A program made the translations under genes and the position numbers. The notes beneath the pieces were generated by a model. It ran no database searches and was not told where the DNA came from. It was given only the letters and a program-made list of their open reading frames with translations. Of a stretch of 64,000 nt of DNA, positions 11,987 through 23,665 are shown piece by piece (positions within the stretch are counted from its first letter, which is position 1; each line of letters opens with the position of its first letter). Origin of the DNA: Diphasiastrum complanatum (Eukaryota > Streptophyta > Lycopodiopsida > Lycopodiales > Lycopodiaceae); assembly GCA_029204225.1 (NCBI GenBank), contig CM055105.1, forward strand, positions 51,611,680 to 51,675,679, written 5' to 3'.

Positions 11987-12937
11987 TGTTGAAATTTCAC
12001 AATTCTAGCTTGACCATTTTTGGTCACATGCATTGTAATTGGCAAGAAGGCGATGTAAATAGATGCCACATGTGCCAAATCACATAGGATGCTTTCCAGA
12101 GACTTCATTCCGCATATTACATTGTGATAGCATCTTTGAAATGAGGCCAAAGTGTGCTTAGATAAGCTAAAGAAATTCTAGGAGCTACAAATAGCATGTT
12201 TTACATTGTTTTTGGATCTTGAGATCTTGACCCCATATTAGGGTGGATCCAATGACCTATTAGGCTAGACGTTAGGGTTAGGTGATGATAAGTACAAAGA
12301 TTCCCTAAAATGTTCAGATCCAAGCTTGAAATGTATAAATGTATGATGGGATCTCCATCCAAATATGAAAAAAAGTCAAGTTTTTCCACTTCTATCAACA
12401 TTGTCTTTTGGTGGCAAGTTTTGCTATTGGATATGAGTGTTCTTATGCATTAATTGCTTGGTTTGGAAGATAATGAACATGTTTACAGGTCTAAGAAGCT
12501 TGTTGTACTTTACTTTGGTTCATTTGATCAAATCTATGTGCCTAATGTGGAGTTAAATGCCAAATTTGCTAGTTTTGGTAACTAGTCTTGATTCTAGCTC
12601 ATAGTTTGGATCTAGATCTTTGATTTGTGCATCCTCCATCACTTTTAGGATTGATTGGGATTCATTTTGTTGTAAAATTTTGTCATGGTATCAGAGCCTA
12701 ATCAAGAATGAGCTTTAGATCTGATTTTCTCAAGCTTAGATCCTAGATTTGAGTAGTATTGGCTTTGTCCTTGCTACTAGTTGCTAATCTAGTGATTGTA
12801 CTTTCAAATTTGGTTCCATTTGAGTGAAAATAGATCAAAGGGAACTTGTTTTGCTGAGTTATAGCTGTAGGAACCGAGATTGATCCATTTCCATTCAACC
12901 AAACCAAATTAGAAAGTTCTTATGAGCGAGATGGGCC
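11987..12937 (+). mobile_element. E1: D/E-family 5' LTR, PBS and leader
   Basis: The LTR is 699 bp (11987-12685), from TGTTGAAATTTCACAATTC to TGTAAAATTTTGTCA. It is followed at once by a primer-binding site (12686-12698, TGGTATCAGAGCC) complementary to the initiator-Met tRNA 3' end. The leader to about 12937 is colinear with the leader of element D on the opposite strand (55880-56098). At about 12937 the D-like leader stops and a different copia fragment begins, so no E gag is present. Left flank AATAT (11982-11986) equals the target duplication of the E2 copy. Confidence 0.85.
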
Positions 12938-14762
12938 AAGGTGAACAATCTGAAATAATCACTGGACCTTTTGATGAGGAGTGAAAGTACAGGTCAAGAA
13001 GGAAGTGGATTTTGATATAGAAAATCCCTTGGAGAAAGGCAAGCCTGATGCTAAGATTCCCAAGAGAGTACCTAAATGGAACTTATCAGTCACAGATGGT
13101 GCAAAGAAGGGAGATACTCTCGAATCTAGTGAGCAGGGAGAGCTTAGAAGATCAAGTAGAAATTGAAAACCTCCTGCAAGATTAGAGATGAATCTAGCCC
13201 TAATTGGTTTTGTGCTCAAGTCTCAAGAACCAAAAACTTTTGATAAAGCAAAGGAGCACGAGGAGTGGCGTGAAGCTATGGAAACAAAAATGGAAGCTAT
13301 ATCAAAAAACAGGACTTGGAACTTGGTTGAGCTACCTAATGGTAAGACGCCTATCACTTGCAAATGGATATACAAGATCAAATATGGAGCTGATGGGCAA
13401 CTCAACAAATACAAAGCACGGTTGGTTGCACGAGGATTTGAGCAGTAGGAAGGTATTGATTTTGAGGAAACCTTTGCACCCGTAGCTAAGATAGTAACTA
13501 TACATTCTGTCATTGCTATTTCTGCTTTCTATGGTTGGAAGATCCAACAAATGGATGTTAAATCTGCTTTTCTTAATGGAGTGCTAGATGAAGAGGTGTA
13601 CCTTGTACAACCTCAAGGATTTATTGAACCAGGGAGAGAGCACGTTGCTTGTAAGCTCAACAAAGCTATTTATAGATTGAAACAAGCACCACGGAAGTGG
13701 CACTCTTGCATTGATGAACACTTTAAGCGAAGGGGAATGGTAAAGAGTGATGTTGATCCTAATATTTACATTCTAAGGCAAGATTCAGATATAGTGTTCA
13801 TTGTGCTGTACGTGGATGATTTGATTATTATAGAAAGTAATGAGAGCTTAATTGATGAAATCAAATCAGATCTTTCCAATGATCTAGGATTGATGCACTA
13901 TTGTCTTGGCATTGAAGTATGGCAAAAGGAAAATGTGGTCTTTCTTACACAAAGCAAATATGCACGAGATTTGCTTTATAAGTTCAATATGTAGGATTGT
14001 AAGCCTTTGAGTACACCTATGGATGTCAACACGAAGCAAACTGCATATGATGAATCTGAGAAAGTGGATGCTTATTTGTATAGACAGCTGGTGGGTAGTT
14101 TGATTTATTTGACACACACATGACTTGATATTTCTTATGTTGTTGGTGTTTTTAGTCAATTTATGCAAGATCCTAGTCAAACACACTGGAAGTCTGCTGA
14201 ACGTATTCTCAGATACATTCGAGGGACATTGAATATTGGTTTGAAGTATGATCAGCCTGAAGTGCCAATATTGATAGGATATATAGATGCTGATTGGGTA
14301 GGTAATATTGATGACAGAAGGTCTACTAGTGGTCATACATTCAGTTATGGTACAGTTGCAGTTTCATGGAACAGCAAAAAGCAACCTACAATAGTCTTAT
14401 TCTCAACGGAAGCTGAATATCGAGCACTCAGCAATGCTGCACAAGAAGCGGTATGGTTACGAAGATTACTTGTGGATTTAGGTCAACCACAGGTGGATGC
14501 AACTACTATATCTCGCGACAATCAAAGCTGCATTCACCTTGCCAAAAATCCAGTTTTACTTGCTCGAACCAAGCACATCGAAATACATTATCATTTTGTT
14601 CGAGAGAAAAATTTTTATGGAGCCATTGATCTTGTTTTTTGTAAATCTGAAGATCAAGTGGCAGATATTTTTACTCAGTCATTAGGTAGATGTAAATTTG
14701 AAAAGTTTCGTACTCTACTAGGAATAGAAGAATGTAATTTTATCATTGAGGGAGAGTGTTAG
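12938..14762 (+). pseudogene. F1 copia RT-RNase H pseudogene
   Basis: A plus-strand copia pol fragment of a lineage different from A, B, D, G and J. It begins in the integrase-RT linker (about 12981), then RT (EWREAMETKMEAI, CKWIYKIKYGADG, QQMDVKSAFLNG, LYVDDLIII with the YVDD catalytic pair) and RNase H (TEAEYRALSNAAQEAVW, ARTKHIEIHYHFVRE). In-frame stops lie at about 13164, 13447, 13992 and 14122, with the same frame continuing after each, so the decay is by point mutation. The last codons overlap the 3' LTR start. Confidence 0.9.
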
Positions 14763-15020
14763 AAATCAATGATAAACTTCATTGTTACACTTCTTAATTA
14801 TTGTTTACGATGTACTTTATTACTAGCTGTAGCTAGTCATTGGCTAGTCTAGTAGTCTACTCCTAGGTTCTCCCTCTCTATCAGGGTTTAGGATTTATAT
14901 GTACATTTTACATTCAGTATGCAGTGGCGTGATAGAGTGATATTCCGTGTTCTTCTTTCGTCTCCCTACTTGGTGATTGTTTATGGTGAATGCTTGATGT
15001 TGCATTTCTGATTGTTGACA
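14746..15020 (+). repeat. F1 polypurine tract and probable 3' LTR
   Basis: A polypurine tract (TTGAGGGAGAG, 14746-14756) is followed by TGTTAGAAATCAATG, a plausible LTR start at 14757. The end is not fixed because no second copy is present; TTGTTGACA at 15012-15020 is a guess based on a CA terminus. Confidence 0.55.
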
Positions 15021-16104
15021 TCCATTCATGCTGCATATTTACTAACGTTGTCACGCAGTTTGCATATTTACATGCAAATTCGCACAGACGAAGAAAAGGC
15101 GAAAGAATTGCAACACCGTGTTTCTACACAATTTAAGGTGACAGGCGAAAAGGGGACATTATCTTACCAAATGCCAAAAGTGCCCTAAAAGATAAGACAC
15201 CTTGTAAATCTTATCCTAAGGCCATTCGTAAGAGTGATGCACTTTTTGCATCATCACCAACGTTCACTTTAGCACTGGTTGATGTTGGACCCTTTTTCAC
15301 GCTCACCCCATGCAGTTGCGCTCACCCCATGCAGTTGTGCTAACGGATTGGACAACGATTGTAGCCACCCACGACCTCCTACTGACAACACATCCACTCT
15401 GTACTTTCACATCTACACACCTGTAATATTATGTAACATATATATATTGGACACCATTCGTGTAAGAGATGATGAAGAGAGCAGAAGAAGATGACATAAA
15501 CGAAGTGGATGCCCTGAGCATTGATTTCTTACTTTGTCAGAATTAAGGTTTAATTTCTTTTTACATATTGAAATAAGCTTTGTAGGGCACGCAATTTCGT
15601 CCGCTACTGTATTGTGCTCTACTGCATTATTGACATGTATACATGATATACTTAATTTGATACAGTTCATTTTTCTGCGTTCAGATCTATGTTAATATTG
15701 CTATGTTTATCTTTCATTCTGTCTGACCTTTCTAGTTGTTCTTACTGGTAATAGACGATTAACATTTAGTCTTGTCTTTCACAAATCATTCGCGACTAAT
15801 TATCAGTCGAGCACAGTCTAGCTCTTCGCAAACCATTCGCGACATATAATTTGTCTTGCTATTCTCAACAAACTATTCTTATGGTGCTTCATCTATTAAT
15901 GTTTGGCTACGTAATCTGAAATGACCATGATTTCTATCACTAAAGTTCTGTCATTCTGATAGGCGTAGTCATACTTACGGAGAGAGTCGTATAGTTCATT
16001 TCGCTGCGGACGAACATTTTTTGTTCGAGTTTGTTTCTCATTCAAATTCGTTTCTCGTTCGTGTTCGTCATTTATTCCCCCCCCCCCCCCTCTCTCCAAC
16101 AGGC
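15021..16104. other. Unassigned interval without retroelement or satellite landmarks
   Basis: No coding region, LTR or macrosatellite landmark is recognised. The sequence looks less repetitive than its surroundings and has more CpG. It includes a small direct repeat (GCTCACCCCATGCAGTTG twice, about 15301-15337) and an uninterrupted C tract of about 14 bases near 16077-16090. It may be older low-copy DNA or the remains of a 5' region of F2. Confidence 0.4.
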
Positions 16105-16915
16105 AGAATGGCAATGACATCAAGCTATGTCAACACAAGTATAGTCGTGAGATTCTAGAGAGATTCCACATGATAGAGTGCAAACCTTCCATCACTCCAT
16201 GCGAAGCTAGTAAGAAGTTATCTCATGTTGATGATAGTGGTCAAGTTGAAGCTACACTAACTAGTTGGAAGTCTGATTCATCTCATGACTATTCGTCCTG
16301 ATATTTGCTATGTTGTGAGCTTGATTAGTCAATTCATGTCATCACCTACATTGGATCATTGGAAAGCAACGAAAAAGATCTTGTACGTGAAGGGCACACC
16401 CAACCTTGGCTTGGTTTATAGAAAGCATGACATTTTACCTCGATTGCAAGATTATGTTGACACTGATTGGGCATGCAATATAGATGATAGAGAGTCAATT
16501 ACAGGGTATGCTTTTAACTTTGAAAATGGCTATTTTTCATGGTCTAGTAAGAAGTAGGACACCATTCTCTTTCACTGACAGAAGCTGAGTATAAAGCATT
16601 AAGTTTTGCTACTCAAGAAGCTGTTTGGCTGCGTAGATTGTTGAGTGAGATTGGTATGAAGCAAATACACCCTATTATTATCTTCTGTAATAGGCAAATC
16701 AAAATATAGTTGGCTAAAAATCTAGTCTTTCATGCAAGAACTAAACACATTGAAGTAAAATATCACTTTGTGCGTGAAAAGCTACAATCTGAAGATATTA
16801 GTATTATGCATTGCTCTACGATGTTGCCACTTGTTGATGTATTTACAAAAGCTCTAAGTAAGGATAAATTTGAGACTTTTAGAGCTAAGCTTGGCATAGA
16901 TACAATTATGTAAAA
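16105..16915 (+). pseudogene. F2 copia RT end and RNase H pseudogene
   Basis: A second F-type fragment on the plus strand. It starts within the RT C-terminal part (KYSREILERFHMIECK), passes through RPDICYVVSLISQFM and a degenerate RNase H (TEAEYKALSFATQEAVWLRR), and ends with ARTKHIEVKYHFVREKL and VFTKALSKDKFETFRAKLG. It has at least two frame changes and a stop near 16556. It shares domain order with F1 but differs throughout, so it is an independent old copy. Confidence 0.85.
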
Positions 16916-18469
16916 TATTTTTTTTTTGAAGTACTTGTTGATACTATCATGGAGGTATGTTCCATGAATAGCATAGATCATAGACCAATTGAGACGTTGA
17001 TTATTGAGGGAGAGAGTTAAACTAGCAATAATCAGCGCGTAATTTGTTTTACGGCTACTTTCTAAGTTTGACAGTGACGCGTTTTGCCTAGCTCTAGAAC
17101 TATCGAGCCGATTTTTTTACGAGCCCATATTGAGTACATAAGTTGCTTCTCTTTGTACTTGTGAGTTAATGTGCATATAATTGTTGAAGAGCAATTCTGT
17201 TGTGTCTTGTCTTGAAGTACTTGATGGTGTGTTGTGGTAATTGAATCGATCGGTCTTGTATCGTTTGTCAACTAATTTTTTTAGATTTATATACACTAAA
17301 TGTAAAATTGTGTAATGATAAATTGATGGACAAAGTAATTTTTCTACACTAAAACTATGGATGTCATAGGACGATAAAGCTCTCGGCATCAATAGCATCA
17401 CTATTTCACTTATTGTGGCATGTTCGTCTTTCCGTTTGAACTGTAATAATATTAACAACAAAGAAAAATATCTCACTTACTGCACACTAAATCATCCTGA
17501 TTGGATGCATGTTGTATACAGTTGCCTTCTGCACCACATTATTCCATTACCAGCCCAGACAAGCCTTCATAAAGATAACTTGAACAATCCATTGACACGT
17601 TATCAATCACGCACAAAAAAAAAATACTTCAACAAATCAATACAATTTCAACAAGTACGTACGTGAACAACACACAGAGAAGATTATTTACATGTTTATT
17701 AATCTTGTGGCGCACCCCAAGCTTTACAGTCCAATCCTCAAAACCTTGTGATTTTTGTTTGCTTTGATACAGTCGAAACTCTTACCTTTATTAAACAATA
17801 CTACACAGGGATTTTGTACACGAATACAAGAGTGTCCATAACTTTTTGGTGGCCTCCCACAACATTACATGTCCCTTCTCTCACAAATCACAAAAGAACC
17901 TGATAGAATTTTATTCGACGATTAGAATTTGACTTCATAGGCCTTCACATGCAACCAGCCCCTCTACCTCTAAACTGAAAAGTCATTGTCATCTCACAAT
18001 ATATATAATCATTCATGCTGATTTCCTAGAAGAAAATATGCTATATGTATGGCATATGCACAAAATCTACTATTATGCCACTTTTTGCTGATATACGAAT
18101 GTGGCTATGTTAAAAGTTAGCTATAAATTTCTATGGCAAGTTCAAACGTCACAATCGGTTTTCAAATGATAGTTATATCGAAAGATTTAAAGCTATTTTT
18201 AATTCTTTACTATTTTTAGTAATTTTATTAAATAGCAATATGCTATTTATAGTAGTTCCCATAAGTGACTCTAATGGACAATAATATCGACAGTTGCTAA
18301 GTAGTTTTATTAAATTGGCAATTTTATGCCATATGGTATGATGAAATGTATCTTATTTATATCATGATTAATAAAAAAAACTAGAATTAAATAGGGAGTT
18401 TATTTATTTCTTTGGGGACGACCATAGCATTTAATTAATTAATTAATCAGTGGCATTTTTTATCTTTTA
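16916..18469. other. Probable F2 3' LTR start, then unassigned DNA
   Basis: A polypurine-like stretch TTGAGGGAGAG at about 17007-17017 is followed by a sequence starting AGTTAAACTAGCAATAATC, a possible mutated LTR start. No second copy lets me set its end; it may run to about 17270. From there to about 18469 I see no domain, LTR or satellite landmark. The stretch is very AT-rich from 18000, with a TTAATTAATTAATTAA run near 18431. Confidence 0.4.
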
Positions 18470-19640
18470 GCTCGAGGCCTTGCCCAACCTAGTCAAAGTC
18501 TATATCACACTCTTGTTTTGCTTGTGGATAAAAAAGACAGTACAAATCGTCTTTGTATTGATTATGGTGCTCTTAGTCGGCTTACTATTTGAAATAAATA
18601 TCCTATTCCCGACATAGATGACCTATTTGACCACCTGGATATAGTTTCTATCTTTCTAAAGTTGATCTTTGTAGAGGTTATCATTAGATTTGTATTCATC
18701 TAGGTGACATGTAGAAGATTGATTTTTGTACATTTTTGGTTATAAGAATTTTGTGTTTTAGCTTTTGACATTTTTATTGGGCATGCTACTTTCCAAAACG
18801 TCATGAGTAAAATCTTTTGATTTCTCATTGATGTTTGCATGCTACTTTATTTTTATAAATTCTAGTTTTTAGTCACAACTGTTAGTCTCATATTCTTCAT
18901 TTATCCTTGGTTTTTGAACTCTTATGATCACACTTGCTTTATGCCAAACAATCCAAGTCTTCTTTTTGTTTCTAAGAACAAATGTCTTTTAGATCTAGGA
19001 ATTGCTTATCAATTTTTTGGTTTTTTGGGTTTTGCTCGATTTATATGTGTGAAACGTTCCAAATTTGCTGCCACCACGTCCATGAGGTTCAAATGTTTCT
19101 CAATCTTGCTACACATTTACATAAGTCTATTCTTGACATGTGTTGTTATAAAAGAAATCTATTTTTCATTGAACAATTATTTATCAAGAGTCATTCAATA
19201 ATGTGCTGTGTTAGCTCTATCAAATTTTGATCATAAGTAATTTGTTGAGATTGACACTAGTGTTGTTGGTGTTGGTGCTATTCTTTGTCACCCTGTTGGG
19301 GTATCATTTATGTTTTTATGAAACATGCTATTGTATGCATGAAACAAAATTGCTTGCTCTTGTCTATGCTTTGAAAAAATGGCACCATTGCTTTAGACAT
19401 GTCTCTTTCGACCTTCATCTTAATCAACGGTCTCTTCAATAATTTCATTCTCAGAAGACACTTAGGGATTGATAGTTTGTTGGATGTAGTTTTAGTAAAC
19501 ATTTCATTATGATCTTCATTATCGTTGTGGAAAAATTAATGCCGATGCATGTGTTGTATCCCATTTCTTGGCCTGTGTACATGCACTTAGAATTATTCAT
19601 CCCACTTCATTGATGCCCTTGCTAATGCTTATCCTACATG
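18470..19640 (+). pseudogene. Ty3/gypsy RT-RNase H relict
   Basis: This is the only gypsy-type sequence seen. Conceptual plus-strand translation gives RT blocks in the expected order: LVDKKDSTNRLCIDYGALSR, NKYPIPDIDDLFDHL, KVDLCRGYHQI, then a degenerate block comparable to the family's NAPATFQ near 18783. Next comes RNase H with NFDHKEFVEIDTSVVGVGAI and LLALVYALKKWHHCF, and near 19532 a weak INADACVVSHF that resembles the ADALSR end of RNase H. Stops and frameshifts are numerous and no YxDD box survives. No LTRs were found, so this is an old internal fragment. Confidence 0.82.
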
Positions 19641-19837
19641 TCTTGACTTTCAATTTATTTATGCCACAACCAAGCCTCCTTCGAGCATTACTCATCTGAT
19701 TTATACTCTTGTCCAATGTTTCATGGGGTCATTTCGTACGCGTTTCAAAACGTGTTTTGTTAATCTAGATTCATTCATGTTGTTGCATATTTACTTGCAT
19801 TTAACAATTTTGATATCCTGACATTCTACTTTCTCTT

Positions 19838-21976
19838 TCAATATCATATTCGTGACTAAGAATAGTTTCTAACAAAACATCTTTCACCAATATTTAGATC
19901 CTTTGCAATGCACATCGTAGTAAGGAATTATGACATAAATTGCCATGCAAGATTAATAAGTCAAATTTTTTTTGCGAAAGAAATTTGAGGATGGACAAAA
20001 AATCCACACTACAATTTTGATGTTATTGAGCATAAATTTTCTACTAAGTATTGGAACTACTTTTTTTAACATTGTTCTTGATTATTCTCTACGAGATGGT
20101 GAATATATTTCTCAAACAAGCTCGACCTATGTATGTCATACAATATTCATATAGTTCTCAAACCAGCAAGACCTATCCATGTCATACTATATTTGCAATT
20201 GAACTTGGTACTGGGGTAGTCTACTCGATTCCATGCCTTATTACATTATCATCAAGTTAACACATTCTAATAAATAAAAAAATAACCTTTTTATAACATA
20301 CAAATACATAAGCACAAATGATGTGTCCCTTGCTTTCCGAATTGAAAGACAAAGAATCAAGAGGCTTCCTCAAGTACCAAGTTTGAAAATTCTATAGCTA
20401 AGTACATGAGCAAGTAAGCTTGTTTGTTAGAGAAACATTCTGGCAACTCGTATGAATTGAATGTAAGGCTTACTTTATCCTACATTGTAGTATGACATTT
20501 TTGGTTGGGTAGCAAGTTTAAGACATTATTTTGTGTATTCATCACATACAAGGAAGCTGTAGTGAATACAACAATAATACTTCTATATACCTATGTACAG
20601 CATGTAGTAAGGCATAACACAATTAGGGTATATAATGTGGATAGAAAATCTAAAAGATGCAATGGGTTTTTATATTTTGAGATTATATGTTTCTTTTAGA
20701 TATCATATTTGTGAGAAAGAATAGTTTCTAACAAAAAAATCTTTTAACAATTTTGAAGTTCTTTGCAATGCACATCATTTAGTGACACATTGTAACCTAC
20801 ATTGTTATGGAAGATTTATAAGTAGAATTTTCTTTGTGACTGATGTTCGAGGATGGAAAAAGATCCACAGTAAAATTATAATGTTAGTGAGTAAAAATAA
20901 CTTTTCTTATAACATACATATACATAAGCAAAAATGATGTGTTTGTTGCTTTGTGAATTGAAAGCCAAAGAATCAAGAGGCTACCTCAAGTACCAAGTTT
21001 GAAAATTCTATAGCTAAGTACATGAGCAAGTAAGCTTGTTTGTTAGAGAAACATTCTGGCAACTCGTGTGAATTGAATGTAATTTTGGCTACTTTGTCCT
21101 ACATTGTAGTATGACATTTCTGGTTGGGTAGCAAGTTTAAGACATTATTTTGTGCATTTATCACATACAAGGAAGTGGTAGTGACTACAACAATAATACT
21201 TCTATATATCTATGTACAGAATGTAGTAAGGCATAACACAATTAGGGTATATGATGTGGATAGAAAATCTAAAAGATGCAATTGGTTTTTATATTTTGAG
21301 ATTATACGTTTCTTTTAGATATCATATTTGTGAGCAAGAATAGTTTCTAACCAAAAAATCTTTTAACAATTTTGAAATTCTTTGCAATGCACATCATTTA
21401 GTGACACATTGTAACCTAAATTGTTATGGAAGATTTATAAGTAAAATTTTCTTTGTGACAGATGTTCGAGGATGGAAAAAGATCTACAATAAAATTATAA
21501 TGTTAGTGAGTATACGTCCTCTACTAACTATTGGATCTACTTATTTTTTAGTAAATCTCTATTGATTATTATCTTTTGAATACTAGATATATTTCTCAAA
21601 CAAGTTAGACCTATCCATGTCATGCTATATTCTACAATTGAACTTGGTGCTAGGATAGTCTACTCGATTCCATGACTTACATTATCAACAAGCTAGCATT
21701 AACATTGTAATAGGTAAATACAAAACATCATCATTTGGAAATGATATTAATAAATTCCAATTTGATCATATTTTCTAATGTTTGTTATAACATTCACCTA
21801 AAGAAGAAAGAAGTTTTGGTTGCTTCGTGAATTGCAAGACAAAGAATCAAGAGGCTACCTCAAGTACCAAGTTTGATAATTGTATTGCAAAGTGCATGAG
21901 CAAGTGAAGCTTGTTTGCTACAGAAACATTCTAGTGCGTCCACTAAATTCAATCTAATTCTTGGCTGACACTCATG
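19838..21976. repeat. Macrosatellite block S4
   Basis: Two to three monomers in the same direction as S1. The TTGTTAGAGAAACATTCTGG landmark lies at about 20424 and 21041, only 0.6 kb apart, because the monomer between lost its central part (GTGAGTAAAAATAAC near 20890 joins two normally separate segments). The next landmark, about 21910, gives a full 0.87-kb spacing. The end is a C-type monomer cut by element I. Confidence 0.85.
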
Positions 21977-22808
21977 TGTGGAAAAAGTACAGAAAGGACC
22001 AAGAGTGGATCCTAATCTGATCCTCAAGAGAAATTGGTTGTCAGATTACTTGATCTATCAATCTACTTCAGATTAAGATCAATCTAGATCAATTCTAGAC
22101 ACAAAATCCTAATAAGAACAATCATTAATTGAAGGTAAGTGTACTTTTTGGTTTCACACGTGTGAAACACTGTCTGAGTACGAACTCCAACCTGAAAATC
22201 AAGTACACATTGATAGAACCTCAAAACAATCAAAACAAATGTAGACAAATGGAGAAAATCACTCAAAATTGCTTCCAAAACCAAGATTGGTGTCTCACAA
22301 TGATTATGGCCAAATGTGGTTCTATATATACAATAAGTGGGAGCTCGTGGTACTGATCATCCCTTTGATCCCACATGTGTGAAGGTGCTTTGTCATATGA
22401 CGATTCATCATGCAAAACTGACACTTGGACAAAACCTTCTATTTTGAGCACTTTTGGTCCATTTTCCTTCTATATGGAGATCTACTTGGAAATCTTCTAG
22501 AAGTCAAAATTTGCCTACTTCAGCTTATTCCACACGTGTGAGCCGTCCTCTACACATGTGATATGACATTTAACCAAAGGATGTGGCTCATGCAATCAAT
22601 AGATTGATGCCATGTGTCATATGTCTAGAAAACTAGTTTTTGGCCTTTTTAGCCACTAGAACTTGAATTGAATTATATGTACAACCTATATGATTATGTT
22701 ACATGAAAAGTACACTATTTTCACACGTGGGAATCGGCTCCACACGTGTGTGTTTATCTATATACAAGTTTTTTGGCCTCTACCAAGCTTATTTTTGCAT
22801 TTTTCACA
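21977..22808 (-). repeat. 3' LTR of element I
   Basis: Starts TGTGAAAAATGC and ends TTTTTCCACA on the minus strand. A TATA-like TATATATAGA lies at 22321-22330 on the minus strand. The palindrome TTCACACGTGTGAA at 22153-22166 is about 165 bp downstream of that TATA, with a second ACACGTGTG near 22741. The part shared with the 5' LTR is closely similar. Confidence 0.88.
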
Positions 22809-23024
22809 CTCCTCCTCAAAAATCTAGCTTGGTAAATCTAGCTTGATGGAAAAGATGATGATCTTGAACTTGACTCCATGGGCTGAATTGGTCTTTGCTG
22901 GTTCAAAAGGTGTGAAGATCAGCCAATGAGCTTGATGATGATCTGAAATCACCATATCCATGATAGTGCTTCTTTGATGTTGATATCTTTGATGAGCTTG
23001 AGAGCTTTGCACCATCTGAACACC

Positions 23025-23645
23025 TCACAAAATTGATCCCTTCGAAATTTCACGTAGATGCTTGACCTTGAGGCTTGCTCCTTCTTCATGTGCATGGACC
23101 TCCATGAGAAAATAAAGTCTTCTTCTTAATTTATTAGGATCACAAAGATCTAACATCATGCTACCACGATCTAGCTCATCCAAATTGACAAGACTATGCA
23201 TGCTATAATAACAAAGTGTTTGCATTACATCTTCATGCTTGTTTACCATGCTAAGCTCAGATCCAATGAGGCTAAATACTTCATTATGGAGATAAGTGTC
23301 TTTAGAAGATGACTCACTTAGTCTCATAAAGAGTTTACAATTTGCCTCAATACAAATTTTCAAACTATGAGTGAACAAATTACTTTTGCTCTTACATGAC
23401 TCAAGAGCATACATTTGATGAAATAGCCATTTGCTTTCTAATTGATTTAAAATCAATTTCAACCTTTTAAGAACATCATCTACGTTCTCAAGGGAGACTT
23501 CATACTCAACTACTATGGCTTTACTCCAATTTTGAGATGCAACGATCTCACTAAAGCAGATTGATTTATCAAATGACATAAGAGAAGTAAGTATGAGATG
23601 TATACCACATGAGATATGCTCCTCTTCCCTTGAAATGTGAGCCAC
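23025..23645 (-). CDS. Element I ORF2: accessory module, second copy
   Basis: A 206-codon open frame without similarity to known retroelement domains. It holds CFSEIVASQNWSKAIVVEYE, a helical-looking LKRLKLILNQLESKW region, then CKLFMRLSESSSKDTYLHNE and VFSLIGSELS. The first and third blocks closely match ORF1 (CFEGIFVSQRWLKAILVEC and CKLLMRISEASKVDTYIHKQ), so the module is tandemly duplicated in this element. The C-terminal part (RRRLYFLMEVHAHEEGASLK) runs to a stop just before the polypurine region. No signal peptide or membrane segment is evident. ORF1 ends at 23666, 20 bp upstream, so both may once have been one reading frame. Function unknown. Confidence 0.6.
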   Translation of the reverse strand: MAHISREEEHISCGIHLILTSLMSFDKSICFSEIVASQNWSKAIVVEYEVSLENVDDVLKRLKLILNQLESKWLFHQMYALESCKSKSNLFTHSLKICIEANCKLFMRLSESSSKDTYLHNEVFSLIGSELSMVNKHEDVMQTLCYYSMHSLVNLDELDRGSMMLDLCDPNKLRRRLYFLMEVHAHEEGASLKVKHLREISKGSIL

Positions 23646-23665
23646 ATGGATTCAACCATATTTCT

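Noticed and set aside
15279-15670. Small frames at 15279-15494 (plus) and 15413-15670 (minus) as host genes
   Set aside because: Short, overlapping each other, no recognisable domain, and no promoter or splice pattern I can support.
16077-16090. C tract as a G-quadruplex or regulatory site
   Set aside because: A single uninterrupted run without spaced G/C tracts, in otherwise unassigned DNA; a simple slippage product or read-length artefact is enough to explain it.
18914-19442. Overlapping small frames near the gypsy relict as separate small proteins
   Set aside because: They are pieces of the broken gypsy RNase H region in shifted frames.
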